Below are positions 43,795 through 52,813 of a stretch of 64,000 nucleotides of DNA, in pieces (positions within the stretch are counted from its first letter, which is position 1; every line of letters begins with the position of its first letter). Below the pieces are notes generated by a model. That model was given only the letters and a program-made list of their open reading frames with translations. It had not been told where the DNA came from and did no database searches. The stretch is from the NCBI GenBank assembly GCA_937911865.1, contig CALDSK010000098.1, positions 1-64,000 of the forward strand, read 5' to 3'. Source of the stretch: an uncultured Synechococcus sp. (lineage in GTDB: Bacteria > Cyanobacteriota > Cyanobacteriia > Phormidesmidales > Phormidesmidaceae). Both the position numbers and the translations under genes were made by a program.

Positions 43795-45316
43795 GTGCTT
43801 TTTGAGTGTTTAAGCTACAGAGCTGCTGTAAGTGTTTTTTGACGGCAGTTGTGAACGGTTTAGATTGAGATAGCTCGCCGAAGAGTGCTTCAATTGCCAG
43901 CAGTGAGGTCGGGTCAGCGCCGTTAGACTGCGCTTTTTCTGTGAGCATATCTGCGATGGGGTCGTCAATGGGCAAGCTGTTGCCCTGTTCATCTTTACCT
44001 TTTAGATAATAGAACCAGGCTGCGACCGTAAAGCTGGCGTACTCAACAGAGCGGCCTGCGGCCAGATTATCTCGCAGGCTGCCGAGGAGAAATTTAGGCA
44101 GTTTGTCTGAGCTGTTGAGGCAGAGGCGAGAGAGCTGATCGCGTACTTTTGGATTAGAAAACCGGGCGAGTAAGGTTTGTTTATACTCAGCGATGTCAAT
44201 GCCGGGTAAGGGTTGAAGGGTGGGGCTGACTTCATCCATCAGGCGCTCTGTTGCCGTTTGGATCAGGTCATTGGCCATGGCCTCAGAGGTGTAGCTGTAG
44301 CCTAGCAGAGAGCCTAAATAGCCAACCAACAGATGGCTGGCATTGAGCAGCCGAATCTTCATCATTTCGTAGGGATGAACGTCGTCAGTCATCTGCACAC
44401 CAACGGTTTCCCAGTTGGGGCGGCCCGCGCAGAATTTGTCTTCAACAACCCACTGGAGAAACGGCTCTGCCACCACAGGCCAGCTGTCTTTTATCCTAAA
44501 CTGCTGGCTGACCATGTCTATATCAGCGGCGGTCGTGCTTGGGGTAATGCGATCGACCATGCTGTTGGGAAAGGTGACGCGTTCGGTAATCCATTGGGCT
44601 AGTGCGGGGTCCTGAAGGTGGGCAAAGGCTGTGAGCATTCTGCGAGCCGTGTTGCCGTTGCCCTGAATGTTGTCGCAAGAGAGAATGGTAAAAGGCGCAA
44701 TGCCTCGCGCTTTCCGCTGTTTGAGCGCGACAGTGAGAAAGCCATAGACCCCAATTGGGCTATCGGGATTTTGCAGGTCGTGTTGAATCGTTGGGTGGTT
44801 TTGGTCGAATTCTCCGGTTCCTTCAATGACGTAGTAGCCGCCTTCTGTAATTGTTAGGGTGACAATTTTGCAATGAGGGTTTGCGAGCTGGTCGATGACG
44901 GCTTGCGAGCTGTCTGGGGCGAAGAGGTAGCGGGTAATTGCGCCGATAATTCGAGCTGTGTCCTGTTCTGATGAGCGCTCCACTAGCGTATATAAGCAGT
45001 CTTGAGACTGTAGCGCGTCTTTCATTTTTTGGTCGTATTTCAACAGGCCAACGCCGCAAATTCCCCAGTCGCTTTTGGTGGACTGAGTCATTTCTTTTTC
45101 GATATAGTTATCGAGATAAAGGGCCTGATGGGCACGATGAAAGCCGCCTACCCCAATGTGAACAATGCCGTTGGTAACGCTGGTTCGATCGTATTTGGGA
45201 ATTCGAATTTTCTCAGGGGTGTGAGAGAAATGGGCGAGTGAGTCTGCGTTAAGCTTGGTTGCTAATGCAGTGCTAGTAGAGCCGTCTGGACTGTTGTTCA
45301 TAGGAGAGACTGTCAT
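43745..45316 (-). CDS. Mannitol/polyol 2-dehydrogenase family protein
   Basis: About 523 residues from the ATG at 45316; an ATG at 45301 is equally possible. It is a long-chain mannitol dehydrogenase/fructuronate reductase family member, oxidising mannitol, sorbitol or arabitol to the ketose with NAD. Seen: NAD-binding IVHIGVGGFHRAHQALYLDN near residue 40-60, ILSCDNIQGNGNTARRMLTAFA, FPNSMVDRITPSTT near 255, and the catalytic Lys region MKIRLLNASHLLVGYLGSLLGY near 320. It is the distal gene after the binding protein, two permeases and ATPase on the same strand, 37 bp from the ATPase stop, so mannitol or a similar polyol is the likely substrate. Confidence 0.9.
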   Translation of the reverse strand: MTVSPMNNSPDGSTSTALATKLNADSLAHFSHTPEKIRIPKYDRTSVTNGIVHIGVGGFHRAHQALYLDNYIEKEMTQSTKSDWGICGVGLLKYDQKMKDALQSQDCLYTLVERSSEQDTARIIGAITRYLFAPDSSQAVIDQLANPHCKIVTLTITEGGYYVIEGTGEFDQNHPTIQHDLQNPDSPIGVYGFLTVALKQRKARGIAPFTILSCDNIQGNGNTARRMLTAFAHLQDPALAQWITERVTFPNSMVDRITPSTTAADIDMVSQQFRIKDSWPVVAEPFLQWVVEDKFCAGRPNWETVGVQMTDDVHPYEMMKIRLLNASHLLVGYLGSLLGYSYTSEAMANDLIQTATERLMDEVSPTLQPLPGIDIAEYKQTLLARFSNPKVRDQLSRLCLNSSDKLPKFLLGSLRDNLAAGRSVEYASFTVAAWFYYLKGKDEQGNSLPIDDPIADMLTEKAQSNGADPTSLLAIEALFGELSQSKPFTTAVKKHLQQLCSLNTQKALTNLLSLAESSHLEHE

Positions 45317-45353
45317 AAAGCTGCCCATAGAATCGGCAGTGGAATACGCTAAG

Positions 45354-46442
45354 CTACGACGCTTTGGGAAGGGTGATATCGTTGGCGTCGAACAGGTGGC
45401 ATAGATTGCCGTCAATGCGCATAGGAATGCGATCGCGTACAGATACCTGCCGATTTCCCTCGGCTTGAACAATCATCGTGTCACCGCCCGCCACCTTGAC
45501 ATAGAGAGACGTGGCATCTCCTAAGTGTTCAATGACTAGGACTTCACCCATGATCGTAGGGTTTTCAGCATCAATGCGGATATGCTCGGGCCGAACGCCG
45601 AGGGTAATGCGATCGCCTAGCTGTACGTTTGCTGGGCGCACGGGCACTACTACAGTGCCGCCACCAGGGAGTTTAACGGTTATTCCAGACGCGCCCACAC
45701 CCGCAATGGCCACGGGTAAAAAGTTCATTTTAGGAGAGCCCCTAAACCCGGCAACAAACTTGTTGCGTGGGTGGTTGTATAGCTCCATAGGCGCACCGAT
45801 CTGTTCAATAACGCCGCCCTGCAAAACGACAATTTTATCGGCCAGTGTCATTGCCTCGATTTGATCGTGCGTGACGTATATCATCGTGGCCTGCAAACTC
45901 TCGTGCAAACTGGCTAGCTCTAGTCGCATCTGTCCTCGAAGGGCTGCGTCCAGGTTAGAGAGTGGTTCGTCAAACAAAAAGACTTTGGGCTTGCGAACCA
46001 GGGCCCGACCGATGGCGACGCGCTGCCGCTGACCGCCTGAAAGAGCGCCTGGCTTGCGATCTAGCAGGGGTTCTAGCTGCAGCACGCGGCCGACTTCTTT
46101 GGCTCGCTCGTAGCGCTGGGCTTTGGGAACACCGGCTAGTCGCAGGCTGAAGGCCATGTTTTCGGCAACGGTCATGTGGGGATAGAGCGCGTAGGTTTGG
46201 AACACCATTGCCAGGCCCCGTTTATCTGGTGGGACGTTGTTCATATGCTGACCGTCGATTAGAAGCTCACCAGAGGTGATATCTTCTAGGCCAGCAATCA
46301 TCCGCATCAGGGTAGATTTGCCACAGCCGGAGGGGCCGACAAAGACCACAAATTCGCGGTCGTCAATATCGAGGTCGATACCTTTGATGACCTCGGTATC
46401 GGTATAGGTTTTACGGATGTTTTTAAGGGTAACGGTAGACAT
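45354..46442 (-). CDS. Carbohydrate/polyol ABC transporter ATPase (MalK/SmoK type)
   Basis: 362 residues. ATPase domain: Walker A VGPSGCGKSTLMRMIAG near residue 35-50, Q-loop MVFQTYALYPHMTVAENMAFSLRL, signature ALSGGQRQRVAIGRALVRK near 135, Walker B VFLFDEPLSNLDAALRGQMRLEL. The C-terminal 120 residues are the MalK-type regulatory OB domain (DRITLGVRPEHIRIDAENP). It energises uptake through the two permeases upstream. It clusters with a mannitol-type dehydrogenase, pointing to polyol import. Confidence 0.93.
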   Translation of the reverse strand: MSTVTLKNIRKTYTDTEVIKGIDLDIDDREFVVFVGPSGCGKSTLMRMIAGLEDITSGELLIDGQHMNNVPPDKRGLAMVFQTYALYPHMTVAENMAFSLRLAGVPKAQRYERAKEVGRVLQLEPLLDRKPGALSGGQRQRVAIGRALVRKPKVFLFDEPLSNLDAALRGQMRLELASLHESLQATMIYVTHDQIEAMTLADKIVVLQGGVIEQIGAPMELYNHPRNKFVAGFRGSPKMNFLPVAIAGVGASGITVKLPGGGTVVVPVRPANVQLGDRITLGVRPEHIRIDAENPTIMGEVLVIEHLGDATSLYVKVAGGDTMIVQAEGNRQVSVRDRIPMRIDGNLCHLFDANDITLPKAS

Positions 46443-46519
46443 GGCTAAAAGGAGGAGTGACTAGAAGGATGCGCGTATATGAGTTCAGAGGGTGGCTGAG
46501 AGCAGGAGAGAAAAGACTA

Positions 46520-46580
46520 TTTCACTGGTTACTTCACTGGTTATTTCATTTGCTTACTTCACTGGCTATTTCACTGCGCC
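46520..46580. repeat. 12-bp tandem array over a stop codon, 5 units
   Basis: TTTCACTGGTTA, CTTCACTGGTTA, TTTCATTTGCTTA, CTTCACTGGCTA, TTTCACTGCGCC. The stop codon of the permease (46566-46568) forms the end of unit 4. Confidence 0.85.
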
Positions 46581-47390
46581 AAAGGTGAGGCCGCGAACCA
46601 GCTGCTTCTGGCTGATCCAGCCGAAGATGAGGATGGGTGCGATCGCCATTGTGGATGCTGCTGATAGCTTGGCCCAGAACAGTCCTTGCGGGCTAGAGAA
46701 AGAAGCAATAAACGCTGTGAGGGGTGCTGCGTCAAAGGTGGTGAGATTAAGGCTCCAAAAAGCTTCATTCCAGGACAGGATGATCGATAAAAGAGCAGTA
46801 GAGGCGATGCCTGGAAGCGCTAACGGCAGCAAGACATGAACGACTTCTTGATAGGTGGTTGCCCCATCCATACGGTCAGCTTCTAGAATCTCTTTGGGGA
46901 CTTCTTTAAAGAAGCTGTAGATCATCCAAACCACAATTGGCAGATTGATTAAGGTGTAGATAATAATGAGTCCGATGCGAGTATCTAGTAGCCCAGTATC
47001 GCGGCCCAAGATATAGATGGGAACCAGTACACCGACCGGGGGCAGCATTTTAGTAGAGAGCATCCACAGCAGGGTGCCTTTGGTGCGTTTGCTGGGGAAG
47101 AAGGCCATGGCGTAGGCAGCTGGAACCGCTAGCAACAGGGCGAAAACAGTCGCACCCACAGAGACAATCACGCTGTTCCAGGCGTAGTTGAAGTAAGAAG
47201 CTCGCGCTTGAACGTCGATGTAGTTCTCTAGGGTGGGGGTAAAAAATAGCTGAGGTGGGGTGGCGACCGCTGCAACTTCTGTCTTGAAGCTGGTGACGAA
47301 CATCCAAAGAATCGGAAAAAAGAGAATGAAGGCAACGGCCCAAGCAAGCAGACCGATTAGCCACTGGTTTGATTTGTTGCTAGTAGCCAT
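46566..47390 (-). CDS. Polyol/sugar ABC transporter permease (MalG/SmoG type)
   Basis: About 274 residues from the ATG at 47390. Six membrane segments start with WLIGLLAWAVAFILFFPILWMFVTSF. The cytoplasmic EAA loop is LEADRMDGATTYQEVVHVLLPLALPGIAS near residue 190-215, which docks on the ATPase. A typical MalG-type C-terminus is present (KQLVRGLTFGAVK). It is second of two permease genes; together they form the inner-membrane channel. Confidence 0.92.
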   Translation of the reverse strand: MATSNKSNQWLIGLLAWAVAFILFFPILWMFVTSFKTEVAAVATPPQLFFTPTLENYIDVQARASYFNYAWNSVIVSVGATVFALLLAVPAAYAMAFFPSKRTKGTLLWMLSTKMLPPVGVLVPIYILGRDTGLLDTRIGLIIIYTLINLPIVVWMIYSFFKEVPKEILEADRMDGATTYQEVVHVLLPLALPGIASTALLSIILSWNEAFWSLNLTTFDAAPLTAFIASFSSPQGLFWAKLSAASTMAIAPILIFGWISQKQLVRGLTFGAVK

Positions 47391-47423
47391 GTTGAAAGTT
47401 CCCAATAAGATTGTTAAACCAAA

Positions 47424-48350
47424 TTACGTGTCTAAGTTTTTGGCCACACTGCGGACCAGGAAAAGGGCCACAATATTGGCCAAAACTACGGCGATTAAGC
47501 CACCCGCTGAGGCCCCACCAACGTCGAATTCTAACAGCGCCTTTAAGTAGATGTAGTAGGCTAAGTTGGTGGTTGCCAGCCCTGGGCCACCGCCTGTGGT
47601 CACAAAGATTTCGGCAAAGATGGTGAGAAAAAAGATGGTTTCAATCATGGCGACGACGGCGATCGCCCGGCTGAGGTGAGGCAGTACAACAAACCGAAAT
47701 AGGGCTAATGGCTTAGCGCCATCCATCCGGGCCGCTTCGATTTGATCGGTATCAAGAGACTGAATGGCGGTGAGCAAAATCAGCAGGGCAAAGGGTAGCC
47801 ACTCCCAGGAGACGATAATGATGATTGAAATTAGTGGAAAGTCTGCAAACCAGTCAACGGCTCCAAGCCCCAGACCACGAGTCATTTGCGCTAGCAGCCC
47901 GTTGACCGGGTGCATCAGCATATTTTTCCAAATCAACGCGCTCACCGTTGGCATAACGAAAAACGGTGAAATGGCGAGGACTCTGGCAATGCCTCGTCCT
48001 GGGAATTCCTGGTTGAAGAGCACGGCTAAGAGTGTGCCTAAGCCAATGGTGATTACCAAGACAGAAGCTACTAAAACCAGCGTAATGCCGATGGACACCC
48101 ACAGCGCTGGATCGGTGAGGATGTAGGTGAAGTTTGCTATGCCGGTGAAAGCGCGGTTGTCGGGCAGCAACAGATTGTATCGCTGGAAGGCGAACCAGAT
48201 GGCCATGGCGAGCGGAACAATCATCCACAGCAGCAGCGCAATCACCGAAGGGGCGACGAGCGCTAGCGCCGGGACCTTTTGCGGCGAGCTGGTGGTTTGG
48301 GCCGCAGGCGGGGGCGGATCTTGAGCGGTGGTGACAACAGAAGACGTCAT
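47424..48350 (-). CDS. Polyol/sugar ABC transporter permease (MalF/SmoF type)
   Basis: 308 residues. A Pro/Ala-rich N-terminus leads to six membrane segments (VAPSVIALLLWMIVPLAMAIWFAF first). The EAA loop reads IEAARMDGAKPLALFRFVVLPHLSRAIAV near residue 205-230. It pairs with the MalG-type permease downstream (33-bp spacer). A binding-protein gene precedes it on the same strand. Confidence 0.92.
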   Translation of the reverse strand: MTSSVVTTAQDPPPPAAQTTSSPQKVPALALVAPSVIALLLWMIVPLAMAIWFAFQRYNLLLPDNRAFTGIANFTYILTDPALWVSIGITLVLVASVLVITIGLGTLLAVLFNQEFPGRGIARVLAISPFFVMPTVSALIWKNMLMHPVNGLLAQMTRGLGLGAVDWFADFPLISIIIIVSWEWLPFALLILLTAIQSLDTDQIEAARMDGAKPLALFRFVVLPHLSRAIAVVAMIETIFFLTIFAEIFVTTGGGPGLATTNLAYYIYLKALLEFDVGGASAGGLIAVVLANIVALFLVRSVAKNLDT

Positions 48351-48381
48351 GGTTTGTTTTAAATGATGGGGCGGACTGAGT

Positions 48382-48446
48382 GGGCGTGCTAATTGAGCGC
48401 GCTAAGTAGGCATGCTAATTGGGCGTATTAATTGGACCGATTAACT
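48382..48446. repeat. 12-14-bp degenerate tandem array, 5 units
   Basis: GGGCGTGCTAATT, GAGCGCGCTAAGTA, GGCATGCTAATT, GGGCGTATTAATT, GGACCGATTAACT. It ends 2 bp before the stop codon of the binding-protein gene at 48449. Confidence 0.8.
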
Positions 48447-48448
48447 AA

Positions 48449-49798
48449 CTATTCGATATAGCCGGTGTGGCGCATGAAGCGTTCGGCAACTGCTTGCGAT
48501 CGCCTCAGGGCCTGTTCAACCGAGTCTTGACCGGCTAAGGCCGCTGCCATTCGCTGGCCTACCTGGGTGCCGATGGCCTGAAATTCTGGAATATCTACGT
48601 ACTGAACCCCTTTGTAAGGCGTGGGAGAGGCTGCCGGGCTTTCGATGTCAGCCGCTTCTATGGAGGTTAGGACGGTGCTAGCAAAGGGCGCAACGGCCTG
48701 GTACTCAGGGTTTTGATAGGTAGAGGTGCGAGTGCCTGGCGGTACCGAAACCCAGCCTGACTGATCGGCTACTAGCTGAATGTATTCTTTGGAGGTTGCC
48801 CAGGTGATAAATTTTTGGGCTGCTTCAGGCGATCGCGATGTTTGAGGAATTGCCAGTGCCCAGGTCCACAGCCAGTTGGAGCCGTTGGGATAAGAGGCAA
48901 CGGGTGCAGGTGCAAAGCCAACTTTTTCAGAGACTTCCGATACCTCAGGATTGGCCAACAAACCGGCAGCCACCGTTGCGTCAATCCACATACCACATTT
49001 GCCTGTAGAGAACAGCGCCAGGTTTTCATTAAACCCATTTGAGCTAGCGCCCGGTGGCCCATATTCGTTGAGAATATTAACGTAGTAATTGACTGCATTT
49101 TCCCACTCTGGCGTATTTAGCTGAGGCTGCCAATCCATATCGAACCACTGCCCGCCGTTAGTATTTACCAGCGTTGTGAGAAACGCCATATTTTCTCCCC
49201 AGCCAGGCTTGCCTCGCAGGCACATACCGTAAACGCCGCTACTGGGGTCATTGACTTGACTGGCCCACTGTTCTACCTGCTCGTAAGTAGGGTTCTCAGG
49301 AACTGTAATACCCGCTTCTTCAAACAGATCGCGGCGGTAGTACAGCATGGAACTTTCGCCATAAAATGGCAGCGCGTAAAGCGTCCCGTCTTGAGACAGT
49401 CCCTGGCGAATCGGGGTGATGAGGTCGTCAACATCGTACTCGGCAGGCAGCTGGTCGAGTGGCTTAAGCCAGCCACGCTTTGCCCAAATCGGGGCTTCGT
49501 AGGCACCGATGGTTAAAACGTCAAACTGTCCGCCCTGGCTGGCGACATCTGTTGTCGTTCTCTGGCGCAAGATATTTTCTTCGAGCACGACCCAGCGCAG
49601 GTCAATATCGGGATTATCTGCCTCGAAGTTGCGAGAGAGATCTTGCATGACAACCATGTCACCGTTGTTGACAGTGGCAATGGTGAGCTGTGTTTTTTCT
49701 GCTGACTGAGACTGGGGCCCACAGGCATGCAACAGCTGAACGAGCATAGCGCCCACTAAGAATGTTGCAACTCCCCTGGCGAGTCGAAATGATCGCAT
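48449..49798 (-). CDS. Polyol/sugar ABC transporter substrate-binding lipoprotein (SmoE type)
   Basis: 449 residues. A lipoprotein signal (FLVGAMLVQLLHAC, Cys near residue 26) anchors it to the membrane. The mature part is a family 1 extracellular solute-binding protein: LTIATVNNGDMVVMQDLSRNFE, IDLRWVVLEENILRQRTTTDVA, QFDVLTIGAYEAPIWAKRGWL, YALPFYGESSMLYYRRDLFEEAGI. The same motif set appears in mannitol/sorbitol (SmoE-like) binding proteins. First gene of the minus-strand transport operon. The ATG is preceded by AGGGGCG. Confidence 0.92.
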   Translation of the reverse strand: MRSFRLARGVATFLVGAMLVQLLHACGPQSQSAEKTQLTIATVNNGDMVVMQDLSRNFEADNPDIDLRWVVLEENILRQRTTTDVASQGGQFDVLTIGAYEAPIWAKRGWLKPLDQLPAEYDVDDLITPIRQGLSQDGTLYALPFYGESSMLYYRRDLFEEAGITVPENPTYEQVEQWASQVNDPSSGVYGMCLRGKPGWGENMAFLTTLVNTNGGQWFDMDWQPQLNTPEWENAVNYYVNILNEYGPPGASSNGFNENLALFSTGKCGMWIDATVAAGLLANPEVSEVSEKVGFAPAPVASYPNGSNWLWTWALAIPQTSRSPEAAQKFITWATSKEYIQLVADQSGWVSVPPGTRTSTYQNPEYQAVAPFASTVLTSIEAADIESPAASPTPYKGVQYVDIPEFQAIGTQVGQRMAAALAGQDSVEQALRRSQAVAERFMRHTGYIE

Positions 49799-50223
49799 CG
49801 CTTAGCGCCCCTCCGAATATGTGGACAAGATAGATAAACAAAGAACAGGTGAACAAGCGTGAAATGAACTGCCGATGAAACTGATCGATAAACTGGCCGA
49901 CAAAATTAGCTGATAATGGAATCAACAATGGAATTAAATTTTGAGCTTTTGCTCATTTGTTGAGCATAAGATCTATTTCTGCATGATATAGAGGTCTTTG
50001 TCGAAAATGAGAAGGACTGTATGATTCGACACATTTCTTTATTTGATATGTGCTGTTTCAACGGATAGCTGATGGTATTTATGGTGTTTTGCTGTAGTTC
50101 TATGCTTAGAGGCTGCGTTTAAGCCCTACGATTGAGTTGAGCAGATGCCTTTTCTGAGAATATATATTCGGGCAAGGTCTCAGCCTTTGCAACGAGTTAG
50201 CAACCAGTAAATAAAAAAACAAC
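49799..50223. other. Divergent regulatory region of the polyol locus
   Basis: 425 bp between the transport operon and the fructokinase gene. It contains the operator-like cluster at 49942-49970 and a loose repeat region near 49866-49918. No gene seen. Confidence 0.5.
49942..49970. promoter_or_regulatory. Operator candidate with three alternating half-sites
   Basis: TGAGC (49942-49946), GCTCA (49951-49955) and TGAGC (49961-49965) alternate at 9-10 bp spacing. The central pair forms TGCTCA-N5-TGAGCA, with outer bases extending the symmetry. It lies about 150 bp before the first transport gene. A SorC-type regulator encoded at 51231 is the obvious candidate binder. Confidence 0.5.
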
Positions 50224-51105
50224 ATGGCACTTTTAGGTGGAATAGAAGCAGGTGGGACCAAGTTTATTTGTGCGGTCGGCACCGACCCCGACAACCTGCA
50301 AGCTCAAACGCGGATTGAAACGACAACGCCTGATGAAACGCTCGGCCAAGTGGTTGATTTTTTTCGTAAGCAGCAGAAAATAGAAGTAATAGAGGCTATT
50401 GGCATTGGTGCGTTTGGCCCGGTTGGCGTTAATCCTGGCTCTGAGAAATTTGGTTGGTTTTTGAACACGCCTAAGCCGGGTTGGCAACAGGTTGATTTTG
50501 CGGGCAGGATGCAGCGTGAGCTGGGCGTTAAAGTGGGATTTGATACAGATGTGAATGCGGCTGCACTGGCCGAGCATCGGTGGGGAAACGCTCAGGGACT
50601 GGAAAATTTTGTTTATTTAACAGTCGGTACCGGTATTGGGGGCGGGGGAATGGTTGCTGGCAAGCTAATTCATGGGTTGTTGCATCCTGAGATGGGCCAT
50701 GTGTTGATCCCGCACGATGCGTCGGCTGATCCGTTTGAGGGGTCGTGTCCTTTCCATAAGGACTGTTTGGAAGGTCTGGCTTCTGGACTTGCAATGGAAA
50801 AAAGGTGGGGAAAGAAGGGCATTTTTCTGCCGCCGGAGCATCCGGCCTGGGCGCTAGAAGCGCAGTACCTGGCGATGGGTCTGATGAACTATATTCTGAC
50901 GCTTTCACCCCAGCGAATTATTATGGGTGGCGGGGTGATGGCGCAAAAGCAGCTGTTCCCTATGGTTCGAGCCCAGGTCAGAGAACGGCTAAACAATTAC
51001 TTGGATGTTCCTGCTATTATGCGCGATATTGATAGCTACATTGTGCCACCGGGACTGGGTGACAAAGCTGGTTTGGCGGGTGCTTTTGCGCTAGCAGAAG
51101 GGTGA
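50224..51105 (+). CDS. ROK-family fructokinase
   Basis: 293 residues. ROK kinase motifs: ATP loop LLGGIEAGGTKFICAVG at the N-terminus, IEAIGIGAFGPVGVNP near residue 58, KVGFDTDVNAAALAEHRWG near 100 (catalytic Asp), VYLTVGTGIGGGGMV near 128, and the zinc-binding HPEMGHVLIPHD with CPFHKDCLEGLASG near 155-185. This layout is typical of bacterial fructokinases that phosphorylate fructose to fructose-6-phosphate. It stands opposite the polyol transport/dehydrogenase operon, whose product from mannitol or sorbitol would be fructose. Confidence 0.92.
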   Translation: MALLGGIEAGGTKFICAVGTDPDNLQAQTRIETTTPDETLGQVVDFFRKQQKIEVIEAIGIGAFGPVGVNPGSEKFGWFLNTPKPGWQQVDFAGRMQRELGVKVGFDTDVNAAALAEHRWGNAQGLENFVYLTVGTGIGGGGMVAGKLIHGLLHPEMGHVLIPHDASADPFEGSCPFHKDCLEGLASGLAMEKRWGKKGIFLPPEHPAWALEAQYLAMGLMNYILTLSPQRIIMGGGVMAQKQLFPMVRAQVRERLNNYLDVPAIMRDIDSYIVPPGLGDKAGLAGAFALAEG

Positions 51106-51156
51106 TAATTTAGATCTGTTGAATAAAGCGTGTTTCGTTGTCTGAGTTTTCTTTAT

Positions 51157-51194
51157 TTGAGCGTGCATAGACAAGTTGAGCGTGCACAGACAGG
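51157..51194. repeat. 19-bp tandem duplication
   Basis: TTGAGCGTGCATAGACAAG followed by TTGAGCGTGCACAGACAGG (two changes), 52 bp after the fructokinase stop and 37 bp before the regulator start. Confidence 0.8.
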
Positions 51195-51230
51195 CCTGTT
51201 AGGAGTAGCTTATTTGGGGAGCGGCTTATT

Positions 51231-52226
51231 TTGAGAAAAAGCGAACCGTTGGGGCGGCGATCGCGCGATACGGCAGGTCGTCACTCACGTGAACGCAAGC
51301 TTGATTTGGCTGCTCATGCTGCCTGGCTTTATTACATTGCTGATAACAATCAAGAAGAGATTGCGGCTAAGCTTGGCGTCTCACGGCAAGCGGCTCAGCG
51401 ATTGGTTGCTCTGGCGGTGAGCGAAAAGCTAATTAAGTTTCGGTTAGATTATCCGCTGGCTCACTGCATTGCGTTGGCAGAAAAGCTGCGCGATAAGTTT
51501 GAGCTGTCAACTTGTGAAGTGGTGCCTAGCGGTGAAGATGGTAGCAGCTTGCTCGCCGGACTAGGGAACTGTGGGGCGGTCCATTTAGAAGCGTATTTGA
51601 CCGCTAAAACGCCCACTGTGATAGCGCTTTCATCGGGGCGAACGCTGCGTGCTGCAGTCGAGCAAATTCCGTCGATGAATCAGCCTCAGCATAAGATTGT
51701 TTCTATTGTGGGGAACTTATCTCATGATGGGCGTGCGGGTCGTCACGAAGTGGTGATGCATTTGTGTGAACGCATTGGTGCTGCGGCGTATCCTACACCG
51801 ACGCCTGTGGTCGCAACCAGTGTTAAAGAAAGAGAGCTACTGCAAACGCAAAAATCGTTTTTAGCCATTGAGGCGCTGACGGCACAGGCTAAGGTGACGT
51901 TTGTTGGAATTGGGACGGTTGAATGGAATGCGCCGCTCCATGAAAGCGGCTTTATTAATGACCGAGAGATTACAGAATTGATAGAGCTGGGTGCGGTCGG
52001 GGAGATTGCAGGATGGGCGTACGATCAACGCGGTATTTTGTTGACGGCAGGGACTAATTTGAAGGTGGCCGGGGTGCCGCTAGAACAGCCGGTGAGTCGA
52101 GAGACAATTGCGATCGCAGGTGGTTTGCACAAGGCCAATGCCATTCGAGCAGCGCTAACAGGAAAGCTAATCAATGGTCTGATTACTGATGAGCTGGTTG
52201 CTAAAGAAATCCTTGAAGAAAAGTAA
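51231..52226 (+). CDS. SorC/DeoR-family sugar-binding transcriptional regulator
   Basis: 331 residues from a TTG with GGGGAG about ten bases upstream. The N-terminal helix-turn-helix lies near residues 25-70 (LAAHAAWLYYIADNNQEEIA, AKLGVSRQAAQRLVALAVSE). The effector domain has the sugar-phosphate-isomerase-like fold of the SorC/CggR/DeoR group: VIALSSGRTLRAAVEQI near 140, IVSIVGNLSHDG, VTFVGIGTVEWNAPLHESGFI, IAIAGGLHKANAIRAALTGKLINGLITDE at the end. It probably senses a polyol or sugar phosphate and controls the locus; the SmoC regulator of sorbitol genes is of this type. Confidence 0.9.
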   Translation: MRKSEPLGRRSRDTAGRHSRERKLDLAAHAAWLYYIADNNQEEIAAKLGVSRQAAQRLVALAVSEKLIKFRLDYPLAHCIALAEKLRDKFELSTCEVVPSGEDGSSLLAGLGNCGAVHLEAYLTAKTPTVIALSSGRTLRAAVEQIPSMNQPQHKIVSIVGNLSHDGRAGRHEVVMHLCERIGAAAYPTPTPVVATSVKERELLQTQKSFLAIEALTAQAKVTFVGIGTVEWNAPLHESGFINDREITELIELGAVGEIAGWAYDQRGILLTAGTNLKVAGVPLEQPVSRETIAIAGGLHKANAIRAALTGKLINGLITDELVAKEILEEK

Positions 52227-52488
52227 TCAGCTGATGAGCTGACACCATCAGATTTAGGCTAAAGTCTGCGGGTGGCTGGTGCGCAAATGTTCACAGATGC
52301 ATCCGCTGCTATTGGTGACTTTTTTCATGGGCGCATCGTGACTTTCAGTTGATCCTCCTTAAAAACAATTTTTCTACAGTTTATGCATTGAAGCGTTGTT
52401 TTCTCTTTTGAGGGTAAAGATGACTTCTGAGAAAGCAGCCGCTGAAATAACTACTGTTTACAGGTCTTTAAAAGACGGGAGACACCTT

Positions 52489-52803
52489 ATGAAACTCATG
52501 CTAAACCGCGTTGCTAAAACTCTGTTAGTGGTCACAGTGGCAAGTGCTTCTGCGATTGGTTTGATGGTGAGCACAGCCTCTGTTGCTCAGGCCGATGACG
52601 GTGAACGCAAGCGGCCTCTTGTTGTTCATCGCGATGACGATCGTCCGACTATTCGTAGAGAAGAAAATCGCCAGGAAGAAAGTCGTAGAGAAGCTGCTCG
52701 TAGAGAAGCTGCCCGTAGAGAGGTTGCTCGTAGAGAACAGTCTCCTCCGCCCGCTCCTAGCGAAGAAACACGTCGACGCCCCCTACATAGGGACGATGAT
52801 TAA
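52489..52803 (+). CDS. Small secreted Arg/Glu-rich repeat protein
   Basis: 104 residues from ATG 52489, preceded by GGGAGA. A signal peptide (LLVVTVASASAIGLMVSTAS, cleavage after AQA near residue 32) is followed by a highly charged mature part. Its core is a five-residue repeat REAAR (RREAARREAARREVARRE) encoded by a 15-bp array. No family recognised; the charge pattern predicts a helix or a disordered periplasmic linker. A copy of the 47-bp mini-element family lies 10 bp after the stop. Confidence 0.6.
   Translation: MKLMLNRVAKTLLVVTVASASAIGLMVSTASVAQADDGERKRPLVVHRDDDRPTIRREENRQEESRREAARREAARREVARREQSPPPAPSEETRRRPLHRDDD
52684..52743. repeat. 15-bp tandem array inside a gene, 4 units
   Basis: CGTAGAGAAGCTGCT, CGTAGAGAAGCTGCC, CGTAGAGAGGTTGCT, CGTAGAGAACAGTCT. 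It encodes the RREAA repeats of the small secreted protein. Confidence 0.9.
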
Positions 52804-52813
52804 ATAGCGCAGA

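Noticed and set aside
45301..45472. Longer N-terminus for the polyol dehydrogenase starting at 45472
   Set aside because: It would overlap the ATPase gene by more than 100 bp and adds residues absent from the family; a start near 45316 or 45301 fits better.
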